Assembly (NCBI RefSeq): GCF_003202285.1 | Contig: NZ_MASW01000005.1 | Span: forward strand, 434,001-498,000 | DNA length: 64,000 bases | Direction of reading: 5' to 3' | DNA from: Prauserella muralis | GTDB taxonomy: Bacteria; Actinomycetota; Actinomycetes; Mycobacteriales; Pseudonocardiaceae | Part shown: positions 36,321 to 44,470 of the stretch, piece after piece | Layout: the number at the start of each line of letters is the position of its first letter | Position numbering within the stretch: position 1 is the stretch's first letter | Program-made: the position numbers and the translations under genes | Notes under the pieces: model-generated | Seen by the model: only the letters and a program-made list of their open reading frames with translations | Databases searched by the model: none | Told to the model about the DNA's origin: nothing

Positions 36321-36491
36321 CTAGCGCGGCGCCGTCGCGCCCAGCACCACGCCGTCGCTCTCCAGCAGCCAGCTGCCGCACACGCACCGGCGGTAGCTCA
36401 CCTGGCCCCTCGCCATCGGATGCACCGAGGCGGCAGGCGTCGGCAGTTCGGTCACGGGCCACCCGCAGCGCGGGCAACGCTGGTCGTCCAT
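36321..36491 (-). CDS. Small zinc-ribbon protein
   Basis: 56 residues, MDDQRCPRCGWPV and later YRRCVCGSWLLE. C6-x2-C9 and C36-x-C38 can bind one zinc. The ATG at 36489-36491 makes the CPRCG knuckle N-terminal, and the upstream extension is rejected. The gene is only 25 bp from the divergent CGNR protein. No function can be assigned. Confidence 0.6.
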   Translation of the reverse strand: MDDQRCPRCGWPVTELPTPAASVHPMARGQVSYRRCVCGSWLLESDGVVLGATAPR

Positions 36492-36516
36492 GCCGCCATC
36501 GTGGTGTAATCTCTTA

Positions 36517-37032
36517 ATGGACTTCAACCCTTACGGCGGCACGGCGGCCCGGGTCGCGGCCGCGCTGGTGAACGCCGCCCCCGCGCCCGCCGCCGACCTG
36601 GTCGCGATCATGCGCGGCGAGGGAATGCGCATCACTCACCTCACCGGCAGCCAGGCGCGGGGCGTGGCCGCCTGGGCGCAGCGGCTGCGGCCCGTGTTCG
36701 AGGAGACCGACCTGCATCGCCGCGTCGAGCTGGTCAACACGCTGCTCGCCGACTCCGCGTGCAGGCCCTACATCTCCCGGCACGACGGCTACCCGCCGCA
36801 CATCCACTACTCCGGGCACCACGACGACCAGCTGCGCCGCGTCGAGGCCTACACCGCGGGCGGGCTGGCGCACCTGGTGTGCGACGACGCGGGCCGCATG
36901 GGCCGCTGTTCGCGCGAAGGCTGCCCGGTGGTCTACGTCGACACCTCCCGCAACGGCAGGCGCCGGTTCTGCTCCACCCGGTGTGCGACCCGCGTGCACG
37001 TCGCCGAGCACCGCGAGCGCCAGCGCGTGTGA
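36517..37032 (+). CDS. CGNR zinc-finger domain protein
   Basis: 171 residues. The N-terminal ~125 residues correspond to the ABATE-like stress-sensing domain (AARVAAALVNA, LVNTLLADSACRPYISRHDG, GGLAHLVCDDAGRMGRC). The C-terminal CGNR finger has C131, C136, C152 and C156 in GRCSREGCPVVYVDTSRNGRRRFCSTRCATRVHVAEHR. These are presumed DNA-binding regulators. TAATCT ends 4 nt before the ATG and no ribosome site is visible, so a leaderless transcript is likely. Confidence 0.85.
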   Translation: MDFNPYGGTAARVAAALVNAAPAPAADLVAIMRGEGMRITHLTGSQARGVAAWAQRLRPVFEETDLHRRVELVNTLLADSACRPYISRHDGYPPHIHYSGHHDDQLRRVEAYTAGGLAHLVCDDAGRMGRCSREGCPVVYVDTSRNGRRRFCSTRCATRVHVAEHRERQRV

Positions 37033-37067
37033 CGGGCCACAGCGGCGGCGTCGCTAGAGTGCCGGTC

Positions 37068-37835
37068 ATGATCCACCGCTTCGTCGCCCTGGGAGACTCG
37101 TTCACCGAAGGCGTCGGCGACGACGACCCCGCCTGCCCCAACGGCGTGCGCGGCTGGGCCGACCGTGCCGCCGAGCAACTGGCCCGGCACGATCCCGGCC
37201 TCGCCTACGCCAACCTCGCCATCCGCGGCAGGCTGCTGCCGCAGGTGCTGGCCGAACAGCTCGACCCGGCACTGGCGATGCGGGCCGACCTGGTGACCCT
37301 CTACGCGGGCGGCAACGACCTCATGCGGCCGAGGGCCGACGTCGACGCCCTCGCCGAGGCCTACGACGTCGCCGTCGGCAGACTCGCCGGCACCGGTGCC
37401 ACCGTCGTGCTGTTCACCGGCGTCGATGGCGTGGAGGACCCGCTGTTCCGGCGGATGCGCGGGCGCACCGCCATCTACAACGAGCATGTGCGACTCATCG
37501 CCGCCCGCCACGGCACGCTGCTGGTGGATCTCTGGGCGATGCGGGAGCTGCGCGACCGGCGGCTGTGGTCGGCCGATCGCATCCACCTCAACTCGCTCGG
37601 CCACACGCTCGTCGCGGCCAGGGTGCTCGCCACGCTGGGTGTCGAGCACACGATCACCCCGCCCGCGCTCGGGCCCCGCCCGGTGGTCACCGCGGCGCAG
37701 CGGCGTGCGCAGAACCTGCACTGGGCGCGGGAACACGCGATGCCCTGGATCGGCCGCAGGCTGCGGGGCGAATCCTCCGGCGACACCCTCACCGCCAAAC
37801 GCCCTGCCCTGTCCCCCGTCACCCTCACCCGGTGA
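37068..37835 (+). CDS. SGNH/GDSL-family hydrolase
   Basis: 255 residues. Block I ALGDSFTEG carries the nucleophile S11, block III is YAGGNDLMRP, and block V is SADRIHLNSLGH with the catalytic Asp/His. There is no signal peptide, so an intracellular esterase or lipase-like enzyme is likely. The C-terminal ~50 residues (AQRRAQNLHWAREHAMPWIGRRLRG) are as in actinomycete relatives. An in-frame GTG 9 nt upstream is an alternative start. The substrate is unknown. Confidence 0.87.
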   Translation: MIHRFVALGDSFTEGVGDDDPACPNGVRGWADRAAEQLARHDPGLAYANLAIRGRLLPQVLAEQLDPALAMRADLVTLYAGGNDLMRPRADVDALAEAYDVAVGRLAGTGATVVLFTGVDGVEDPLFRRMRGRTAIYNEHVRLIAARHGTLLVDLWAMRELRDRRLWSADRIHLNSLGHTLVAARVLATLGVEHTITPPALGPRPVVTAAQRRAQNLHWAREHAMPWIGRRLRGESSGDTLTAKRPALSPVTLTR

Positions 37836-37867
37836 ACGACCGCCGCGGACGGTGCGGCAAGCGAACC

Positions 37868-37920
37868 GAGCCGAAGGTGACCTTGGGTGCATCCTGTGTA
37901 CCCAAGATCACCTTCGGCTC
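37868..37920. repeat. 53-bp intergenic palindrome, copy 3
   Basis: The most symmetrical copy: the 24-nt arms match at 22 positions (GAGCCGAAGGTGACC... and ...GATCACCTTCGGCTC) around the centre TCCTG. It lies between the convergent SGNH hydrolase and SRPBCC genes. The flank GTCGCCGG immediately to the right is shared with copy 4. Confidence 0.88.
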
Positions 37921-37961
37921 GTCGCCGGGCGACCTCCGGGCGGGAGCCGGAACGGCGGGCG

Positions 37962-38390
37962 TCAGGACAGCTCGGCGAGCAGCGCCACCAGGCGCGTGGT
38001 CACGCCCGAACGCCAGCCTCCGCCCATGATCCTGCGTGCCGTCTGCTCGAACTCGTCGTCCGGGTCGAAACCCTCATGGGAGACGAACAGCCGGGTGCCA
38101 CGGCCCTCCGGTTCCAGCCGCCAGGTCACCGTCCACGTCTCACCCCAGCTGATCTTGAGCAGTCGCTCCGGATCCACCTCCAGCACCTCACACGGCACCG
38201 GCCCGCCCGCGAACCCGGCCGCGGGCTTCGGATCGGCGTGCAGGTGGAACCGGTGTCCTGCCACCGGCTTGATGTCGTTCGGCATCAGCCACCGCGCCAG
38301 CAGGTCCGGTTCGGTCAGCGCCCGCCACACCGCACGCGGCGGGTGGGCGAGGAACTGGTCGACGTGGACGGCGGTGACGTCCTCGCTCAC
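37962..38390 (-). CDS. SRPBCC/AHSA1-type protein
   Basis: 142 residues of the START-like fold: VHVDQFLAHPPRAVWRALTEPDLLARWLMP, then VLEVDPERLLKISW, and GTRLFVSHEGFD, with the long C-terminal helix at the end. AHSA1-like proteins of this type are commonly encoded beside ArsR regulators. The ligand is unknown. Last gene of a VOC-ArsR-SRPBCC operon with 4-nt overlaps. Confidence 0.85.
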   Translation of the reverse strand: MSEDVTAVHVDQFLAHPPRAVWRALTEPDLLARWLMPNDIKPVAGHRFHLHADPKPAAGFAGGPVPCEVLEVDPERLLKISWGETWTVTWRLEPEGRGTRLFVSHEGFDPDDEFEQTARRIMGGGWRSGVTTRLVALLAELS

Positions 38391-38704
38391 AACGGCTCCT
38401 CGTCCAGCAGATCACGCAGCCCGGCGAGCTTCTGTCGCCAGAACCGTTCGTAGGGCGAGAGCCAGTCCGACACCATGCGCAGTGGCTCGGCCTCCAGCGA
38501 GTAGAGCCGGTAGCGCCCGCTCCTGCGCTCGCTGACCAGCCCGGCCTCGCGCAGTACCCGCAGGTGTTCCGACAGGCTCGGCCTGCGCATATCGAAGTGC
38601 TCGGCCAGCTCCTGCACCGGTTTGGGCCCGTCGAGCAGCAGCCGCAGCACATCGCGCCGCACGGGGCTGGACAGTGCGGCGAACACCTCGTCGGTCTGGG
38701 CCAT
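38387..38704 (-). CDS. ArsR-family transcriptional regulator
   Basis: 105 residues. The HTH reads VFAALSSPVRRDVLRLLLDGPKPVQELAEHFDMRRPSLSEHLRVLREAGLVSERRSGRYRLYSL. No metal-binding Cys set (no CxC in the recognition region) is present, so it is of the non-metal type typically paired with SRPBCC/AHSA1 genes. The ATG overlaps the VOC stop by 4 nt, or 3 nt counting from the stop's first base. The palindrome at 39118 is its probable operator. Confidence 0.88.
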   Translation of the reverse strand: MAQTDEVFAALSSPVRRDVLRLLLDGPKPVQELAEHFDMRRPSLSEHLRVLREAGLVSERRSGRYRLYSLEAEPLRMVSDWLSPYERFWRQKLAGLRDLLDEEPL

Positions 38705-39105
38705 CACCCGCCATTATTCACCCGGGGGCGATCGCCGAACGCACTCGGCTGCAGCAGTGAGATCTGGTTGCCGTCGAGGTCGGTGAAGGCAAGCTGCCTG
38801 CCCCACGGCATGTCCCGCGGCTCACTGGCCTCCACACCGGACTCGGTGAGCCTGGCGAACGCCGCGTCGACGTCGTCGGAGTGGAACTGCAGGTGCACCG
38901 GGCCGCCGAACGCCCGGCCGTCGACCTCGAAGTCGACCAGCACCACGCCGCTCTCGGCGCCCTTGGGGGCCACCATGACGAACTGCCCGTGCGGCCCCGC
39001 GAAATCGGCCTGCAGGTCGAAGCCGAGTGTGTCGAGATAGAAGCTCTTCGCTCGCTCGTGATCGGCGACAGGCACCGACACGAACTGCAGTTTGGTGATC
39101 GTCAT
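38704..39105 (-). CDS. VOC (glyoxalase-like) protein
   Basis: 133 residues beginning MTITKLQFVSVPVADHERAKSFY. Two VOC half-domains are visible (FYLDTLGFDLQADF; HLQFHSDDVDAAFARLTESGVE, FTDLDGNQISLLQPS). DPDGN/DLDGN-type ends and the E/H positions suggest metal binding, but the substrate is unknown. First gene of the ArsR operon; an AGGTAGGA palindrome sits 13 bp upstream of its start. Confidence 0.83.
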   Translation of the reverse strand: MTITKLQFVSVPVADHERAKSFYLDTLGFDLQADFAGPHGQFVMVAPKGAESGVVLVDFEVDGRAFGGPVHLQFHSDDVDAAFARLTESGVEASEPRDMPWGRQLAFTDLDGNQISLLQPSAFGDRPRVNNGG

Positions 39106-39117
39106 GCCCTCGATAAT

Positions 39118-39137
39118 AGGTAGGAAATCTCCTACCT
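39118..39137 (-). promoter_or_regulatory. Operator AGGTAGGA-N4-TCCTACCT
   Basis: A perfect inverted repeat of two 8-mers around AATC, 13 bp upstream of the VOC-arsR-SRPBCC operon. GATAAT (39112-39117 region on the + strand) and the low GC of the patch mark the promoter. ArsR proteins without metal sites use such symmetric operators, so this is the expected autoregulatory site. Confidence 0.7.
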
Positions 39138-39160
39138 GTCTAGAGGCGGTTCGACGAAAC

Positions 39161-39199
39161 AGGGGTGCCTCCCGCGCCATGGCTGCGGGAGGCACCCCT
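39161..39199 (-). terminator. Strong hairpin terminator after the SPFH gene
   Basis: A perfect 15-bp stem AGGGGTGCCTCCCGC / GCGGGAGGCACCCCT with a 9-nt loop, 22 bp beyond the SPFH stop on the minus strand. No T-tract follows, which is usual for actinomycete terminators. It shields the downstream VOC operon promoter from read-through. Confidence 0.85.
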
Positions 39200-39221
39200 G
39201 ATGCGGCGAGCGGAGCCGCCG

Positions 39222-40559
39222 TCACTGCTGCCGCGGCGGACCGCCGAACGGCGGACCCTGCGGCGGGTACTGCCCGCCCTGCGGCGGGTTCTGCGGACCC
39301 GGCTGCGGCGAGTACGGCCCCGGCTGCTGCTGCGGAGGCTGCTGCGGCTCCTCCGCGGCCTGCTGCGGCGACTGGGGCGGCTGCGGTGGCTGGGCGGGCG
39401 GCTCACCGCGCAGTGCCGACAGCGCCGACGGGGCCGGCGACGGGGACGAGGTGAGCGGGCCGGGCACCTCCTGGCGGGCCACCTTCTCGGCCTCCCGCAC
39501 CGCCTCGGCGACCTTCGGGTCGGGGGCGGTGTCGAACCAGCTGGCCACCTCTTCGTCGTCCAGCCGCGGCATCTCGGTGCGGTCGTCCTTCGGCGGCTCG
39601 TAGCGGAACACGCCGTCCTCGCCGGGGGCGCCGAGCTGCCGGGCGAAGCCCTCCAGCGCCTTGCCGTAGTCGCTGGGCACCAGCCACACCTTGTTGGCGT
39701 CGCCCTGCGCCATCTGCGGCAGCGTCTGCAGGTACTGGTAGGCCAGCACCTCCGGCGTCGGCCTGCTGGCCTTGATCGCCGCGAACACCTTCTCGATTGC
39801 CTTCGCCTGGCCCTGCGCCTGCAGGTAGCGGGCGGCCCGCTCACCCTGCGCCCGCAGGATGCGCGACTGCCGCTCCGCCTCCGCGGCCAGAATCGCGGCC
39901 TGTTTGGACCCTTCGGCCGCGAGAATCTGGCTCTGCTTCTGGCCTTCCGCCGTCTTGATCGCCGACTCCCGCTGACCCTCCGCGGTGAGGATCATCGCGC
40001 GCTTCTCGCGGTCGGCGCGCATCTGCTTCTCCATGGAGTCCTGAATGGACGGCGGAGGATCTATCGCCTTCAGCTCGACCCGCGCCACGCGGATGCCCCA
40101 CCGGCCCGTGGCCTCGTCGAGCACACCTCGCAGCTGCTGGTTGATCTGGTCCCGCGAGGTCAGCGTGTCCTCGAGGCTCATGCCACCGACCAGGTTGCGC
40201 AGCGTGGTGGTGGTGAGCTGCTCGACACCGACGATGTAGTTGGAGATCTCGTACACCGCCGCCCGCGAGTCGGTGACCTGGAAGTAGACGACCGTGTCGA
40301 TCGAGACCGTCAGGTTGTCCTGTGTGATCACCGGCTGCGGGGGAAACGACACCACCTGCTCGCGCAGGTCCACCCGGGCACGCACCTTGTCGAGGAACGG
40401 CACCAGGAAGTTCAGGCCGGGCGAGGCGACGGTCTTGAACCGGCCGAGCCGCTCGATCACCGCCGATTGTGCCTGTGGCACCACCATCAGCGCCTTCGCG
40501 ACCGTGACGACCACGAACAGCGCGAGGATGGCGACAACAATTATCGCTGTCGTCGACAA
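39222..40559 (-). CDS. SPFH/Band-7 (stomatin-like) membrane protein
   Basis: 445 residues. One N-terminal transmembrane helix (TAIIVVAILALFVVVTVAKALMV) is followed by the Band-7 domain (VVPQAQSAVIERLGRFKTVASPGLNFLVPFLDKV, GMSLEDTLTSRDQINQQL). An Ala/Glu/Gln coiled coil (TAEGQRESAIKTAEGQKQSQ) and a Pro/Gln-rich C-terminal tail of ~80 residues complete it. Stomatin-type SPFH proteins organise membrane microdomains and pair with NfeD proteins, as here. The Pro/Gln tail is likely disordered and may be an interaction site. Confidence 0.92.
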   Translation of the reverse strand: MSTTAIIVVAILALFVVVTVAKALMVVPQAQSAVIERLGRFKTVASPGLNFLVPFLDKVRARVDLREQVVSFPPQPVITQDNLTVSIDTVVYFQVTDSRAAVYEISNYIVGVEQLTTTTLRNLVGGMSLEDTLTSRDQINQQLRGVLDEATGRWGIRVARVELKAIDPPPSIQDSMEKQMRADREKRAMILTAEGQRESAIKTAEGQKQSQILAAEGSKQAAILAAEAERQSRILRAQGERAARYLQAQGQAKAIEKVFAAIKASRPTPEVLAYQYLQTLPQMAQGDANKVWLVPSDYGKALEGFARQLGAPGEDGVFRYEPPKDDRTEMPRLDDEEVASWFDTAPDPKVAEAVREAEKVARQEVPGPLTSSPSPAPSALSALRGEPPAQPPQPPQSPQQAAEEPQQPPQQQPGPYSPQPGPQNPPQGGQYPPQGPPFGGPPRQQ

Positions 40560-40600
40560 AACACACTCCCCTTATCTGTGTAGCTTCGTGTTCCCGGCCA

Positions 40601-41029
40601 TCACGGCTCTGCCGACACGACGGCGGTCGCCCCCGCGATCTCGACGACCGTCACCGTGGTACCAGGCTCAATGACGTGGCCCTCCGCGATGCTGCGGGCG
40701 GACCACACGTCTCCGGCCAGCTTCACCTGTCCACTGTGCGAGTCCACAGTAGACAACGTCAGTGCCGATGCCCCGACGAGGGCGTCGGTGTTGGTCTTGA
40801 CTCCCGGTCCGGAGAGGAAGCGGCGTTTCAGCGCGGGTCTGGCGAGCACGAGCAGGCCGATCGAGGCGACGGCGAACACGGACACGTCCACGAACACGTT
40901 GCCGGACAAGGCGGCCGAACCCGCACCCGCGAGTGCCCCCAGGCCGAGCATGAGGAGGACGAAGTCGCCGGAAAGGACCTCGGCCACGATCAGGCCGACT
41001 CCGACGATGAGCCAGATGAGCGCTGCCAT
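40601..41029 (-). CDS. NfeD-like membrane protein
   Basis: 142 residues from MAALIWLIVGVG. Two or three transmembrane helices (LIWLIVGVGLIVAEVLSGDFVLLMLGLGALAGAG, FVDVSVFAVASIGLLVLARP) precede a C-terminal OB-fold (LVGASALTLSTVDSHSGQVKLAGDVWSARSI...GTTVTVVEIAGATAVV). This is the short NfeD1b form without a protease domain. It is encoded 41 bp upstream of the SPFH gene on the same strand, the classic NfeD-stomatin operon. Confidence 0.92.
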   Translation of the reverse strand: MAALIWLIVGVGLIVAEVLSGDFVLLMLGLGALAGAGSAALSGNVFVDVSVFAVASIGLLVLARPALKRRFLSGPGVKTNTDALVGASALTLSTVDSHSGQVKLAGDVWSARSIAEGHVIEPGTTVTVVEIAGATAVVSAEP

Positions 41030-41110
41030 GGGCCCATGCTCCCAGATCGTCACCGGTTCCACCGAGAAGATCACTGGACGTGATCCATGCGTGACCTTGC
41101 CGGGGAATGA

Positions 41111-41923
41111 TCACTCGTCCTCGGCCGTCACGAAGTCGATCAACCGTTCGACCGCGCCGATGAGCGGCGTCTCCAGGTCGCGGAAGCTGCTGACGGCGGC
41201 GAGCACACGCTGCCAGCCCTCGTACGGCTCGCCCCAGCCGAGCGCGGCGCACACGCCGTGCTTCCAGTCCATGCCCCGTGGCACCGAAGGCCATGCCTTG
41301 ATGCCCAGCGACGTGGGCTTCACCGCCTGCCACACGTCGACGTAGGGATGGCCGGTGACCAGCACGCCCGGATCGTCGATCCGCTCCACCAGTCGCGACT
41401 CCTTGCTGCCCGGCACCAGGTGGTCCACCAGCACGCCGAGCCTGCGGCCGGGACCGGTGCCGAACTCGGCGATCCGCTCGGCGAGCACGTCGACGCCCTC
41501 CAGCGGTTCGACGACCACGCCCTCCACCCGCAGGTCGTGGCCCCACACGCGCTCGACGAGTTCCGCGTCGTGCCTGCCCTCGACCCAGATCCGGGAGTCA
41601 CGGGCCACCCGGGCACGCAGCCCGGCCACCTTCACCGACCCGGACGCCGACACCTCCCTGGCCCGCTCGGCAGCAGGCCTGCGCGCGGGCACCAGGGTCA
41701 CCGGCCTGCCCTCCAGCAGGAAAGCGGCCGGCCCCAGCGGGAACACCCGGCGGTTGCCGTGCCGGTCCTCCAGCACCGCGCTGCCGTGCTCCAGCCGCAC
41801 CACCGCGCCGCAGAAACCGCTCGCCGGGTCCTCGACCACCAGACCCGGCTCGGCGGGCACCTCGGGCACCTTCTTGCGCCTGCGCGGGCCGCTCAGCACG
41901 TCGTCATAGGAATGGGAGCGCAC
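41111..41923 (-). CDS. DUF3097 family protein
   Basis: 270 residues. Blocks I associate with this actinobacterial family include SYDDVLSGPRRRKKVPEVPAEPGLVVED near the start, DSRIWVEGRHDAELVERVWGHDLRVEGVVVEPLEGVD and RRLGVLVDHLVPGSKESRL in the centre, and GHPYVDVWQAVKPTSLGIKAWPSVPRG near the end. The central EGRHDAELV...DHLVPGSK pattern resembles a Toprim-like fold, which is only a suggestion. Function is unknown. Confidence 0.82.
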   Translation of the reverse strand: MRSHSYDDVLSGPRRRKKVPEVPAEPGLVVEDPASGFCGAVVRLEHGSAVLEDRHGNRRVFPLGPAAFLLEGRPVTLVPARRPAAERAREVSASGSVKVAGLRARVARDSRIWVEGRHDAELVERVWGHDLRVEGVVVEPLEGVDVLAERIAEFGTGPGRRLGVLVDHLVPGSKESRLVERIDDPGVLVTGHPYVDVWQAVKPTSLGIKAWPSVPRGMDWKHGVCAALGWGEPYEGWQRVLAAVSSFRDLETPLIGAVERLIDFVTAEDE

Positions 41924-41979
41924 GGCAGCCGAACCTAGCGTTCCCGCGCGCCGCTGGCGTCCCGACGCGCCGGAGGTCC

Positions 41980-42720
41980 TCAGCCGGCCTCGCCGAGGCG
42001 CCGCTCGACCCCGTCGAGAATGCGCGCGAGACCGTAGGCGAAGCTGTCGAGGTCACCGTGGAAGGCGCCGGCGGCCCACACCCTGCGGACCTCGGGAAAC
42101 TCCGCGGCCGTGACGTAGGTTTCCAGCAGCGGCTCGTGCCCGGCCCACCACTGCCGCTCGCTGACGCCGGTGCGCCGTTCGAGCTCCACGGCCTCCAGCG
42201 ACCGGCGGGCCATCCCCCGCGTGTAGTTGTCGATGACGTCGACGGTGGCCACCAGCTCGTCCTCCGGGAGCCCGGTGACCGCGAGGCAGCGCAGCGCCGA
42301 GTCGAACCGGCGCAGGGTGTGGGGACCGAGCGGGTGCCTGCTGGAGGCCTGCAGGGTCCACGGATGGCGGTGGTAGACCGCCCAGTCCTCCGTGGCCCAC
42401 GCCTCGGTCCTGGCCCGCCACGAGCCCGGCACCGTGTGCGGCAGGGCGCCCTCGGCGTCCACCGCGTCGAGCATCAGGCTCACCAGCTCGGCCTTGGCGG
42501 GCACGTACGTGTAGAGCGACATGGTGCCGACACCGAGGTGGTCGGCGACCTTGCGCATCGACAGCCCGGCCAGCCCGTCGGAGTCGGCGATCGCGATGGC
42601 CGCGCGCACCACGGTGTCCACGTCGAGCCCCGGCTTCGGACCGCGCCGCGATCCGCCGACGGCGCGCCACAACAGCCGCATGCCGCGGGTCAGGTCGCCA
42701 GGGCCGTCGGAGTCGCTCAT
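41980..42720 (-). CDS. TetR-family regulator with TetR_C-type effector domain
   Basis: 246 residues. The HTH VVRAAIAIADSDGLAGLSMRKVADHLGVGTMSLYTYVPAKAELVSLMLDAV is characteristic of the TetR/TetR_C subgroup. A long C-terminal domain follows (TVDVIDNYTRGMARRSLEAVELER). It is divergent from an NmrA-like gene, and a perfect 14-bp palindrome is in the 82-bp gap. It probably represses that gene and itself. Confidence 0.9.
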   Translation of the reverse strand: MSDSDGPGDLTRGMRLLWRAVGGSRRGPKPGLDVDTVVRAAIAIADSDGLAGLSMRKVADHLGVGTMSLYTYVPAKAELVSLMLDAVDAEGALPHTVPGSWRARTEAWATEDWAVYHRHPWTLQASSRHPLGPHTLRRFDSALRCLAVTGLPEDELVATVDVIDNYTRGMARRSLEAVELERRTGVSERQWWAGHEPLLETYVTAAEFPEVRRVWAAGAFHGDLDSFAYGLARILDGVERRLGEAG

Positions 42721-42769
42721 CGGAGGTGATCATAGGACTGCGTGCGCTGTACGGAGTAGGCTGGCGACA

Positions 42770-42783
42770 ACATCGTACGATGT
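42770..42783. promoter_or_regulatory. TetR operator ACATCGTACGATGT
   Basis: A perfect 14-bp inverted repeat between the divergent tetR and NmrA-like genes, 20 bp from the latter's ATG. TGTAC also occurs at 42748-42752 and 42781-42785 in this gap. TetR-type regulators of this branch commonly use operators with a GTAC centre. Confidence 0.7.
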
Positions 42784-42802
42784 ACCGAGTTTGGGGGCTC
42801 GC

Positions 42803-43624
42803 ATGACGATTCTGGTGACCGGCGCGACCGGCAACATCGGCCGGATGGTGGTCGACGAACTGGCAGACGGCGGCAGGCCGCTGCGCGCGCTGACGACCAA
42901 CCCGGCCAAGGCCGCGCTGCCCGACGACGTCGAGGTGTTCGAGGGCTACCTCGGCAGGCCGGAGACCCTGAAGCCCGCACTGGAGGGCGTCGACCGGCTC
43001 TACCTGGCGCCCAAGCCGGAGACCGCGGAGACGGTCGCCGGGCTGGCCAGGCAGGCGGGCGTGCGCCACGTGGTCGCCCTGTCCTCGATCCTGGCGGGCG
43101 ACGCCGACGACGAGTACGCCCGCACGTTCGCCGTCATCGAGCAGGCCGTGCGCGACGCCGGGCTGGCGTGGACGTTCCTGCGCCCCGGCGCGTTCATGGA
43201 GAACACGCTCGACTGGGCGCCGTCGATCCGTGCCGAGAGCGTGGTGCGCGCGCCCTTCCCGCACGCCACGGACACGCCGATCGCGATGCGCGACATCGCA
43301 CAGGTCGCCGCCCTGGCACTCACCGGCACGGGCCACGAGGGCCACGCCTACCGGCTGAGCGGCCCCGAGGCGCTGACCATCCCGCAGCAGGTGCGCGCCA
43401 TCGGCGAGGCGCTCGGGCGTGAGGTGCGCTACGTCGAACTGAGCAGGGAACAGGCCAGGCAGCATTGGATCGGCGAGGGCGTGGAGCCCGACGTCGCCGA
43501 CTGGCTGCTCTCCGGCGGCGACGACATGCGCACGGAACCCGAGCCCGGGTTCCGGCAGGCCACCGGCCGGACCGGCACCACCTACGCCGAGTGGGCCCGG
43601 CGCAACGCCGCGAAGTTCCGCTGA
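42803..43624 (+). CDS. NmrA-like NAD(P)-binding protein
   Basis: 273 residues of the atypical SDR/NmrA group. The Rossmann motif GATGNIG is at residues 7-13 in ILVTGATGNIGRMVV. RALTTNPAKAALPDDVEVFEGYLGRP, FLRPGAFMENTLDW and YRLSGPEALTIPQQVRAIGEALG are typical. There is no Ser-Tyr-Lys catalytic triad in the usual place, so it may be a quinone reductase or a redox-sensing regulator. Probably controlled by the divergent TetR. Confidence 0.87.
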   Translation: MTILVTGATGNIGRMVVDELADGGRPLRALTTNPAKAALPDDVEVFEGYLGRPETLKPALEGVDRLYLAPKPETAETVAGLARQAGVRHVVALSSILAGDADDEYARTFAVIEQAVRDAGLAWTFLRPGAFMENTLDWAPSIRAESVVRAPFPHATDTPIAMRDIAQVAALALTGTGHEGHAYRLSGPEALTIPQQVRAIGEALGREVRYVELSREQARQHWIGEGVEPDVADWLLSGGDDMRTEPEPGFRQATGRTGTTYAEWARRNAAKFR

Positions 43625-43658
43625 GCGCGAACACCGGGGTGCCCAGCGCCGGACGTGC

Positions 43659-44465
43659 TCAGAAGAGCGGCCACGGGATCGCGCGCCAGTCCTCGGCCGG
43701 CGCCGGGAACACCCCGTCGGCGAGCAGCGCGTCGGCGCGGGCCGCCACCGCGCGCACCTCGGCGGGCGTGAGCAGCTCGGCCAGCGCCTCGCCCAGGTCG
43801 TGGTCGACCGCCCAGCGCAGCTTCCGCAGCTTGTCGATCGCCTCGCCGGGCAGCGGCTCCCCCGCCCAGCCCCACAGCACGGTGCGCAGCTTCGGGTCGG
43901 TGTGCAGGCAGATGCCGTGGTCGACGCCGTAGACCCGGCCGTCGGCACCGTGCAGGACGTGGCCGCCCTTGCGGTCGGTGTTGTTCACCACGACGTCCAG
44001 CACCGCCAGCTCGCGCACACCAGGACTGTCGGCGTGCGCGAGCACCGCGGGTTCCCCCAGCCGGTCGTGCGCGTGCAGCACGACCCGCCAGCCTTCGGGC
44101 AGCTCCTCCGGCGCGCACACGTCGACGAGGTCGTCCTCGGCGGTCTCGACCCACAACTGCACCATGCCCTCGCCGAACGGGCCGTCACGCAGCACCGTCG
44201 GCGGCACGCTCGCCAGCTCCGCCGCCTCCGCGATCAGGTACGTCGCGACCTCGCGGCCCGCCAGCGTGCCGTCGGGGAAGTCCCACAGCGGGCGCTCGCC
44301 CCGCACCGGCTTGTACACCGCGTTCGCGCTGAGCCCGTCGAGCTCGACCGAACAGAACAGCGTGACGTTGGACGCGTCAACCAGCCGCCCCTCCACGTCG
44401 AGACGCCCGCGCGCGACGAGTTCCTTCGCCGCGGGGTCGGCCGGGTCGAGGTGTCGGGCAGGCAC
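43659..44465 (-). CDS. SCO1664 family (PI3/PI4-kinase-like fold) protein
   Basis: 268 residues. The blocks NAVYKPVRGERPLWDFPDGTLAGREVATYLIAEA, VLDVVVNNTDRKGGHVLHGADGRVYGVDHGICLH and LRTVLWGWAGEPLP contain the kinase-like catalytic loop (D-x3-N-x-D/NNTDRKGGH) and the DHG metal motif. The family is conserved in actinobacteria next to DUF3090 and near mshC, as here for DUF3090. Its substrate is unknown. Start ATG is 5 bp from the DUF3090 stop. Confidence 0.87.
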   Translation of the reverse strand: MPARHLDPADPAAKELVARGRLDVEGRLVDASNVTLFCSVELDGLSANAVYKPVRGERPLWDFPDGTLAGREVATYLIAEAAELASVPPTVLRDGPFGEGMVQLWVETAEDDLVDVCAPEELPEGWRVVLHAHDRLGEPAVLAHADSPGVRELAVLDVVVNNTDRKGGHVLHGADGRVYGVDHGICLHTDPKLRTVLWGWAGEPLPGEAIDKLRKLRWAVDHDLGEALAELLTPAEVRAVAARADALLADGVFPAPAEDWRAIPWPLF

Positions 44466-44470
44466 CGCCG

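Noticed and set aside
35000-36330. An integrated mobile element or attachment-site pair around the integrase.
   Set aside because: No direct repeats suitable as attL/attR, no tRNA gene, and no phage or conjugation genes were seen; the neighbours are ordinary genes.
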